Positions 16,140 to 22,363 of a DNA stretch of 22,363 nucleotides are shown here, one piece after another. The notes under the pieces are model-generated. The model saw only the letters and a program-made list of their open reading frames with translations, was not told where the DNA came from and did not search any database. A program made the translations under genes and the position numbers. Location of the stretch: assembly GCA_039923455.1 (NCBI GenBank), contig JBDTCS010000216.1, positions 1-22,363 on the forward strand, read 5' to 3'. The stretch comes from JBDTCS01 sp039923455 (GTDB taxonomy: Bacteria > Bacteroidota > Ignavibacteria > Palsa-1295). Positions within the stretch are counted from its first letter, which is position 1. Each line of letters starts with the position of its first letter.

Positions 16140-17702
16140 TCATCGCAACACCACCAATGACTTCGTCAGCGTTGCGCCGCCGGTTTCGAGCCTATAGAAA
16201 TAGGTACCACTTGCAAGATCGCTTGCGTCGAGCGATACCGTTCGATCTCCGGGTGAGAGCACACCATTGACGAGCGTGCGTACGATCTCGCCGCGAGTAT
16301 CATAGACGCTAAGTTTCGTCTGCCCTCCGGTTGTGCGGAATGCGATTCTTGTAACGCGCGTATTACCAGTCGCATTGATCGGGTTCGGAAAATTCTGGAG
16401 CAATTGTGTTTTTGCGATCACCGGCTCGTTACGAACTGCGGCGGTTTGAATGATCGGAATTGTTGGGTAAGCTTTAAGCAATGTATTTTTGATCTCCGAG
16501 TCACTTGTACTAAACCACTCTTGCAATACGGAAGCATAGATCGATCGAAAGTCGAACTGCATATCGAGATTGTCATCGACGGTCGCATTCGCGGGAAGCT
16601 TCGGAGCCGTCCCGTGCATTCCTGCAATAACTTTTGAACCGAAAATAAACATCGGCGCTGCCGCACCATGATCGGTGCCACCACTGGAGTTAGACTTGAT
16701 GCGGCGGCCAAACTCGGAGAACGTCATTCCCAGCACACGATCTTCGAGTGCGTTTAACTTCAACTCGTCTTGAAACGCGCTCACTGCGACAGATACTTTC
16801 GTCAGCAATGCATCCTGATTCCGACGCTGATCGGCGTGGCTATCAAAGCCACCGAGATTCACAACGTAGAGCTTTGTCTTGAGTCCACCGGCGATAAGTG
16901 ATGCCACAATACGAAGCTGATCAGCGAGTGTATTTGCATTTGCCGTCGGCCACTGCGCAGATTTCGTAGTGCCTTTGCCGGCAGCCGCTTTCACGGGTGT
17001 TGCAAACTTTTGCAACTGCACACCGATCGAACGAACATACGCGAGTTCATGACCACCTCGCGTGTTCGGAGTGGTCGGATTTGATTCGTTGATGATGTCG
17101 TAGTATGCCGCAGGATTCGAGAATGCCATTCCAAGATTCGCATTTGCACCTTCGAAGCCAAGCGAAACCGCTGAGCCGATCTGAATACCGACAGGGTCCG
17201 GCATCTGCGAATTCGGATATCCGTTCGGATAACCCGGATATTCTTGCTCGAGATATCTGCCGATCCATCCGGTCGATAGCGACTGATTGGAGTCCGAGCC
17301 GGTCAGCCAAATATCAGTCGAGCGAAAGTGTGAAAAATTTGGCGTTGGATAGCCGACATTCTGAATGATCGCAAGCTTTCCATCTTTATACAGATTTTGC
17401 ATTCCCAAAAAGCCAGGATGCAAACCGATCAGACTCTCGATCTGTAGCGTGTCCTTCGCAGCAATCGCAATGTTAGCGCGCGCAGCCATGATCGCATCAT
17501 ACTGATCGAGCGGAATGACGGTCTGAAGTCCATCATTGCCACCGATGAGTTGTATCAGCACAAGTACACGATCCGTCGGAACGCTCTCGTTAATGAGCGA
17601 ATGCAGAAACGGATTGCTTGCGAATGCCTTCACACCATATCCGCCGACGAGGAATGGCAGCAATGTCGCTGGGGCCGCTTTCAGAAAATCTCTTCTTTTC
17701 AT
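16140..17702 (-). CDS. DUF1501 protein with twin-arginine signal and T9SS sorting domain
   Basis: DUF1501 proteins belong to the alkaline-phosphatase/sulfatase-like group; their substrate is unknown. The N-terminus MKRRDFLKAAPATLLPFL is a twin-arginine type signal, suggesting export of a folded protein. The DUF1501 body (about 40-410) shows LIQLIGGNDGLQTVIPL (49-65), NFSHFRSTDIW (122-132), NLGGFDSHADQR (282-293), SEFGRR (329-334) and GTDHG (342-346), residues suited to metal or phosphoester-type chemistry by analogy with the superfamily. A T9SS type A sorting domain (about 435-520, from NFPNPINATG to GTYFYRLETGG and SLVVLR) follows. The gene starts 47 bases after the DUF1800 gene on the same strand, the usual pairing in this family, so an operon is likely. 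Confidence 0.9.
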   Translation of the reverse strand: MKRRDFLKAAPATLLPFLVGGYGVKAFASNPFLHSLINESVPTDRVLVLIQLIGGNDGLQTVIPLDQYDAIMAARANIAIAAKDTLQIESLIGLHPGFLGMQNLYKDGKLAIIQNVGYPTPNFSHFRSTDIWLTGSDSNQSLSTGWIGRYLEQEYPGYPNGYPNSQMPDPVGIQIGSAVSLGFEGANANLGMAFSNPAAYYDIINESNPTTPNTRGGHELAYVRSIGVQLQKFATPVKAAAGKGTTKSAQWPTANANTLADQLRIVASLIAGGLKTKLYVVNLGGFDSHADQRRNQDALLTKVSVAVSAFQDELKLNALEDRVLGMTFSEFGRRIKSNSSGGTDHGAAAPMFIFGSKVIAGMHGTAPKLPANATVDDNLDMQFDFRSIYASVLQEWFSTSDSEIKNTLLKAYPTIPIIQTAAVRNEPVIAKTQLLQNFPNPINATGNTRVTRIAFRTTGGQTKLSVYDTRGEIVRTLVNGVLSPGDRTVSLDASDLASGTYFYRLETGGATLTKSLVVLR

Positions 17703-17749
17703 GGTCGTATTCTTTACACTTTTTTTCTCTTACTTCGATCGGGCCGGAT

Positions 17750-19366
17750 TTACATCAACTGATATTCCGCAAGTTCAAGCATATAGAGCACGAGCGGCGT
17801 GAGTTTATCGGTCACCGTTTTTTTCTTCACGGCGTCCGATGGGTTGTTGACGTGATCATTCCACTCGTTGGCCCATTCGTAGTTCGGAAGTCCGGGTAAG
17901 AGTGTGTCATGCAAAGTCTTCATTTGGATAGTCGTGAGTGGGTTTGCGTAGAACAGCCGTGCCCAATCTGCAATCAATGTGTCAGGATTCGATGGGTCCG
18001 AACTCACGGCTGCAAGTGTCGTTAGGTCGAGCGTCGTGTGGTAGCCGACTTGTACAGCGATCGCATATTTATTTGTTGCAATATCATCGACGAATTTGAT
18101 TCGTGAATCAAGCGTGTCCGCATTCAGCCAGATCTCATGGTATTCGGGTGCTTGATAATATGCCGGCCAACCTGCAACGTTCGGCGGCTCCAACAATTTC
18201 ATTTGCAAACTTCCACCAGTTAGTCGTAATCCGATCCATCCAAAATACTGCGTGATCAGCCCCTCATCAAGCGGCATCTCAACTCCCAGTGTGCGAATCG
18301 AACCAATGATATAATCCATCGGAGTCTTGATCACGCATCCTGCATAGGCAACATCATAAAAATGTGCGCTCTTGAGAAGTAATGAAAGCACCGGTTTGAC
18401 TTCGAAGCTATTTGCTTTCAAGCAATCCGCGAGTGGCCCAATTACATTCGCCTCGATCGTATCATCGATCACGTAATCCACGAACCAGCGATAAATCTTT
18501 CGTGCGATATACCTTGCGTTCGCATCTTGATTGAAGATCATCGTGAGCATATCATCCAGTTCGCGCTCTGCTCCAGATTCGTCGCTCGATCCTTTGATGA
18601 CGGTATTGCCGTAGCGCGCAGAGAATTGTTTATCCTTCGTGTCGTGATCCGCTGCACTGAACGCTTTTGCTAAGGTCTTTGGATCATCACGCCAACCGGT
18701 GAGCACATGTGCTGCTGCTTTGACGTCGGCTTCAGTGTACGTTGTATAGTCACCTGTTGATACCTCCGCTCCTTTGCCGATCGTGAACAGTTCTTGCAAC
18801 TCGCGTCCATAATTCTCATTTGGAGCAGAGCTCACGTTCTGATTTCCGCTGAGATACCGAAGCATTGCGGGATCCAGCGTAACCTCCTTAACAAGTGTCT
18901 TGAAGTTACCTAGTGCATTCGCACGCAAGAGCACCAATTGTTGGTAAGAGTATCGCGCATCTCCGACGGCCCCGGCTCCGCATGCAAAATGATTGTGCCA
19001 GAAGAGCGTCATTTTCTCGCGTATCGAGATCGGCTGCGCAAGCATCAGGCCCAACCACCACGCTGCCAGTGACTCGGTTCGATTAAAATCATTCGTCAGA
19101 TCATAATCAAGATGCACCCACGTCTGACCTTGTGTTACGCCACCGATATCATAGTGATACCAGACGAGAGGGGCGCTCGTTTCGGGCGGTTGATCTGCAA
19201 GTAATAAATCCACCGCTTGGGACATCGTCATTTGCTGAACCGCGGCAATATCCTTCGGGGTCGCACCGAACATGCATCTGCGCAATACATGGGCGGCCTG
19301 CGCAAATCCCCAAGCTCCCGTATAGGGATTCAGGGCAGTTGATAAAACACTGGTCGCTTTACTCAT
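17750..19366 (-). CDS. DUF1800 family protein (538 aa)
   Basis: A DUF1800 protein; the family is uncharacterised and commonly encoded next to DUF1501. The 538 residues show the family segments AAHVLRRCMFGATP (24-37), LAAWWLGLMLAQPISIREKMTLFWHNHF in order (about 100-127, HNH-like WHNHF at 123-127), LVKEVTLDPAMLRYLSG (158-174), NENYGRELQELFTIGKG (183-199) and the C-terminal LLEPPNVAGWPAYYQ. It has no recognisable signal peptide, unlike its partner, and ends without a T9SS domain. AGAGAAG lies about 6 bases before the ATG. It is the first gene of the DUF1800-DUF1501 unit, 245 bases downstream of the TPR/LuxR regulator gene. It is related to the partial gene on the + strand at the right end. Confidence 0.9.
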   Translation of the reverse strand: MSKATSVLSTALNPYTGAWGFAQAAHVLRRCMFGATPKDIAAVQQMTMSQAVDLLLADQPPETSAPLVWYHYDIGGVTQGQTWVHLDYDLTNDFNRTESLAAWWLGLMLAQPISIREKMTLFWHNHFACGAGAVGDARYSYQQLVLLRANALGNFKTLVKEVTLDPAMLRYLSGNQNVSSAPNENYGRELQELFTIGKGAEVSTGDYTTYTEADVKAAAHVLTGWRDDPKTLAKAFSAADHDTKDKQFSARYGNTVIKGSSDESGAERELDDMLTMIFNQDANARYIARKIYRWFVDYVIDDTIEANVIGPLADCLKANSFEVKPVLSLLLKSAHFYDVAYAGCVIKTPMDYIIGSIRTLGVEMPLDEGLITQYFGWIGLRLTGGSLQMKLLEPPNVAGWPAYYQAPEYHEIWLNADTLDSRIKFVDDIATNKYAIAVQVGYHTTLDLTTLAAVSSDPSNPDTLIADWARLFYANPLTTIQMKTLHDTLLPGLPNYEWANEWNDHVNNPSDAVKKKTVTDKLTPLVLYMLELAEYQLM

Positions 19367-19611
19367 AAGCTTCTCTGCATAGAAATTCGTACTACGTAAT
19401 GGATCGGTGCTTCCATTGGGGCTATTCTCAACGAGATCATCTCACCTCACCCTGCTCACGCTATCTTCGAATCTGGGGTAAATATTGTCAATGTGTACTA
19501 TCCAACCAAATTGAGGGAAGAGAATTCGCTCCGGAATTACTGATTAAACTACGTAGAACAAACTCGCCGACCAAAGCGAATAGTTATTTATGTGTTGGAA
19601 TGCAGAAGGAG

Positions 19612-21417
19612 TTACTTACTCGCGACCAGCGCTCTTGCGATTGCGGGTTCGAAATCCAATAAGAATTTCGAGAGCCGCGTGCTGCTTGGAATGCGAAGCT
19701 TCTTTCGAATGCTCAAACTGTGCGTTTCGACGGTACGAACAGAAGTAAAAAGAACATTCGCAATATCGATGGAGCCTAGGCCGAGCCTGAGGAGGACGCA
19801 TATTCTTTTTTCAGTCGCTGTGAGCGCCGGGTATCGCTCAACGAGTGCTACAATAAAATCACGATGCAACGATTCTGCACGCTCTTCCAGATTTTCATAT
19901 TCTTTATCCTTGAATCGAATCGATTCGATGAGTTGCACTACCGCACCAATCGTCTGCGCAGAATACTGCGGATTCGTTGACTTCATGAGCGCAAGTTGGT
20001 CTGTTAGCGTCGCAAGGAATGATCCCTTTTTTGCAAGATGGACCGCGAGGAGTTTTGTCTCGCGAGCTCGTGCATCAAGTTCCATTGCAAGTTTGTCCAT
20101 TGCGAGCTTTTCGAGTTCGCGCTCTTTTGCGAGCCGATCAAGCTCTTGTTCGGTTTGAAGACTGACGAGTGCGTTGCGCTGCTCCGAGTTCAGTCGTTCG
20201 ATCTCGTAGGCATGGACTTTCTTGAACCAACGAAGTGTATCCGGCAAGAGTTGAAGTTCTTCAGCGGCACGTGCGATTTCCTGCGCGACCTCGTGTTGCA
20301 ACTCTAAGCCCTTCTCCTTCGTGACCTTATGCAACCGCAACAGTTTTGTATACACTGCGCGAGAATGTTGCCGCGCATTTTCGATCAATAACTTTTGAAA
20401 ATAGAAAAAGAGATACGGCCCACCCTTGTCTTTGTCTTTCCAGAGTTCGAGACCTTTTTCGACGAAGGCGCTGGCTTTCGTGAGCGATCCGTGAAGGCGC
20501 TCATAGCGGGTGAGCGTGACAAGTGCTCGACTCGCCAACTCCCACATTCCGAGCGTATGCGCAGTTTCAAAAGATCGCATTGCGAGTCGCTTGCCAAGCG
20601 CGACTTGACCGGTATTGAGATATAGCTGCGCAAGATTTCTTTCGTTGATCGCGATACCACGTTTGTCATGAAGTTGTCGCGAGAGTTTCAGTCCTTGCTG
20701 AGAATATTCTAATGCCATCACATTATTCCCGAGCAATCCGTGCACATACCCAAGATTATTCACCGCGTTCGCGAGGCGCGTCCGATCGTTGAGGCTGCGA
20801 TAGATCACCAGTTCCTCTTCGAGGAATGAAGCAGCTTTGTGGTGTTCGCGAATAACGATATACGCAAACCCGAGTGAGTCATAGATTGCACCAAGCTGTA
20901 TGCGTTGGTTCGTTTCCATTTCGGTCGTTGATGGAATGCGACCAAGTACACGATCTTCCCACGTGCGTGGAATAAAGAATTTATCTTTGGAAGCTGCCGA
21001 GAGTGTTTCGATCGTGCTATGTATTCGGCCATGGAGAATTTGATGCAAGTGCACCAACGTATTCTTCTCATTACCGGTCGTTAGTTTTGCGGAGGCCAGA
21101 CCGTGCTGCATCTCAAGTTCTGCATCGATGTCCCCGAGCGATTCGTATAGTTTCGCTGCAAGTTTGAAATGTTCGGAAGCACGCGGTCGATCACCTTGAA
21201 TGAGATAACACTTGCCCGCCATTCCTAAACTTGCGGCGACAAGTTCTTTTGCCCGAATCGCTTTGGACTCGCGGAGTGACTGAAGCGAAAGCGCAACCGC
21301 ACGTTCGATATCGGTTCGCGATAGTATCTCACTCTCTCGGAGCGACGCAAATATTTTCTTGTGTGGATCGCGTTCACGTTTCGATCCGTCTCGCACATCC
21401 GTCTTCTTTCGCTTCAT
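19612..21417 (-). CDS. TPR-repeat regulator with C-terminal LuxR-type HTH
   Basis: A cytosolic signalling or transcription protein of the TPR-LuxR type found in Bacteroidota-related bacteria. Of 601 residues, about 55-395 form TPR-like helical pairs (for example AASLGMAGKCYLIQGDRPRA, IYDSLGFAYIVIREHHKAA, NLGYVHGLLGNNVMALEY, RNLAQLYLNTGQVALGK). A coiled coil (about 400-460, with QEQEL/KERELEKLA-type repeats) follows, then the DNA-binding LuxR/GerE domain (about 531-590; LTATEKRICVLLRLGLGSI, VRTVETHSLSIRKKLRI). Many proteins of this architecture have a transmembrane helix before the coiled coil; none is visible here. The ATG at 21417 is the first good start. It is divergent from a second DUF1800 gene and upstream of the first, so it may control both loci. 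Confidence 0.9.
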   Translation of the reverse strand: MKRKKTDVRDGSKRERDPHKKIFASLRESEILSRTDIERAVALSLQSLRESKAIRAKELVAASLGMAGKCYLIQGDRPRASEHFKLAAKLYESLGDIDAELEMQHGLASAKLTTGNEKNTLVHLHQILHGRIHSTIETLSAASKDKFFIPRTWEDRVLGRIPSTTEMETNQRIQLGAIYDSLGFAYIVIREHHKAASFLEEELVIYRSLNDRTRLANAVNNLGYVHGLLGNNVMALEYSQQGLKLSRQLHDKRGIAINERNLAQLYLNTGQVALGKRLAMRSFETAHTLGMWELASRALVTLTRYERLHGSLTKASAFVEKGLELWKDKDKGGPYLFFYFQKLLIENARQHSRAVYTKLLRLHKVTKEKGLELQHEVAQEIARAAEELQLLPDTLRWFKKVHAYEIERLNSEQRNALVSLQTEQELDRLAKERELEKLAMDKLAMELDARARETKLLAVHLAKKGSFLATLTDQLALMKSTNPQYSAQTIGAVVQLIESIRFKDKEYENLEERAESLHRDFIVALVERYPALTATEKRICVLLRLGLGSIDIANVLFTSVRTVETHSLSIRKKLRIPSSTRLSKFLLDFEPAIARALVASK

Positions 21418-21469
21418 CGCTTTTTACTATTTCGCCGACACAACAATTTCGCAACAAGATATCAGAATA

Positions 21470-21477
21470 CAAAGATA
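21470..21477 (-). promoter_or_regulatory. Candidate Bacteroidota-type -7 element for the TPR/LuxR regulator
   Basis: TATCTTTG on the minus strand fits TAnnTTTG and lies 52 bases upstream of the regulator ATG. As at the other two sites, no TTG is found at the expected -33 position. On the + strand the same gap holds a TATAAT at 21521-21526, about 53 bases before the divergent DUF1800 start, but with no -35 match. Confidence 0.38.
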
Positions 21478-21579
21478 CAATTCCAGAGGTGAAGCACCAC
21501 TCGGGAATCTATCGTTTCGCTATAATGTAGCTCCATCGTATTCTGCTTCGTGTGCGCTACACTCTCTTCAGTCACGATT

Positions 21580-22363
21580 ATGAATCGGAGAACATTCCTC
21601 CAACATGCAACCGGACTCGGAACGCTAGAACTTCCAAGTACATCCGAAGTTGCACAGACCGCTCAAGTAGGTAACACGTTTGCGACTCCTCAAAGCGTAC
21701 GCCGTATGATTGCGACGCGACGAGGCATTAGCCAAGGTTCGGGTGGTGCAGAGATACTATCCACAACGCTCAAACCTTGGGCACCCACACCCGCCGAATG
21801 GGATATCCCCGCGATCCATCACCTCTTCCGTCGAGCAGGATTCAGTGCAACGATGGCGGAGATACTCGATGCGAAGTCGAAAACACCCGTTGCGGTTGTC
21901 GATGCGCTGCTTGATAATACGCTTTTGGGATCGAGTAAGATGCCTCCTTTACCCGGCTATGCCGGCGATTGGCTCCATGTGCCTCCATACTTGGGCAACG
22001 ATCCGATCAAGATCCAAAACCAGCAAAGTCTTTACGAAACATGGAATCTCGATCTTCGACGTTGGTGGACTGTGACAATGACGGCCGATTCGACGAAAAA
22101 CTACTATGCACCGCTTCGTGAGCGTATGCTACTTTTTTGGTCGAATCACTTCGTAGTGGAATCGCAAAAGGTGGAGTATCCACAGGCGATGTATGCCTAT
22201 ATGGATTATCTGCGCAAGAACGCTTGGGGAAACTTCAAGCAGATGGTGAAAGATATTACAATCTCACCGGCGATGCTGATCTACCTCGATGGCACACTCA
22301 GCGTTGCAAACGCTCCGAATGAAAATTATGGACGTGAGTTGCAAGAGCTCTTCACGATGGGTC
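21580..22363 (+). CDS. Second DUF1800 family protein, 3' partial
   Basis: The frame opens at ATG 21580 and runs off the window without a stop; 261 residues are visible, roughly half a protein. The N-terminus MNRRTFLQHATGLG has a twin-arginine motif, but the hydrophobic stretch is short and weak, so Tat export is uncertain. Family segments are visible: IHHLFRRAGFSAT (79-91), RERMLLFWSNHFVV (180-193), MVKDITISPAMLIYLDG (222-238) and NENYGRELQELFTMG (247-261). The WHNHF motif of the first paralogue reads WSNHF here. It is divergent from the TPR/LuxR gene with a 162-base gap. By analogy with the first locus, a DUF1501 gene may follow outside the window. Confidence 0.9.
   Translation, partial: MNRRTFLQHATGLGTLELPSTSEVAQTAQVGNTFATPQSVRRMIATRRGISQGSGGAEILSTTLKPWAPTPAEWDIPAIHHLFRRAGFSATMAEILDAKSKTPVAVVDALLDNTLLGSSKMPPLPGYAGDWLHVPPYLGNDPIKIQNQQSLYETWNLDLRRWWTVTMTADSTKNYYAPLRERMLLFWSNHFVVESQKVEYPQAMYAYMDYLRKNAWGNFKQMVKDITISPAMLIYLDGTLSVANAPNENYGRELQELFTMG

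Noticed and set aside
19463..19491. TTGACA on the minus strand upstream of the first DUF1800 gene as a sigma70 -35
   Set aside because: No acceptable -10 is present at 16-18 bases (GAAGAT or AAGATA), and the site is about 100 bases from the start.
19399..19662. + strand open frame of 87 codons in the gap after the TPR/LuxR gene
   Set aside because: It overlaps the 3' end of the regulator on the other strand, is Cys-rich without pattern and has no ribosome site.

Overview
The window looks like chromosomal DNA from a member of the Bacteroidota/Chlorobi/Ignavibacteria group, possibly a Kapabacteria-like lineage. Three secreted proteins carry C-terminal type IX secretion (T9SS) sorting domains. 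There is a DUF1800/DUF1501 gene pair, few starts have a clear Shine-Dalgarno sequence, and three starts have a Bacteroidota-style TAnnTTTG octamer 52-61 bases upstream. The lineage is inferred from gene content alone; no marker phylogeny could be run.

Left part (1-11.7 kb), housekeeping genes. On the + strand are the 3' part of metX and a short homoserine dehydrogenase, which together form the branch point of methionine and threonine synthesis. They converge on a minus-strand series: an enlarged penicillin-binding protein 4 (DacB-type), alaS, clpS, a NifU-type Fe-S scaffold, an Mrp/ApbC Fe-S carrier ATPase, a CbpA/DnaJ-type co-chaperone and an RhlE-type DEAD-box helicase with a long His-rich basic tail. 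Intrinsic terminators follow clpS and rhlE, and a weaker one may follow alaS.

Right part (11.8-22.4 kb), accessory surface and secretion region. On the minus strand, in transcription order, are a TPR/LuxR-type regulator, a DUF1800 protein, a DUF1501 protein with a twin-arginine signal and a T9SS domain, a decayed T9SS-domain remnant, a 668-residue Ycf48/BNR-repeat T9SS protein, an unrecognised 270-residue exported protein, and a second BNR-repeat T9SS protein (403 residues) that seems to have its own promoter. Divergent from the regulator on the + strand is a second DUF1800 gene, cut off by the window end. The regulator is therefore flanked by two DUF1800 loci. The best candidate for an undescribed system is this DUF1800-DUF1501-BNR group, which probably makes an exported, surface-attached assembly of unknown function.

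No tRNA, rRNA, CRISPR array, insertion sequence or integrase was recognised. No gene-free stretch exceeds 300 bases; the longest, 19367-19611, holds nothing recognisable.
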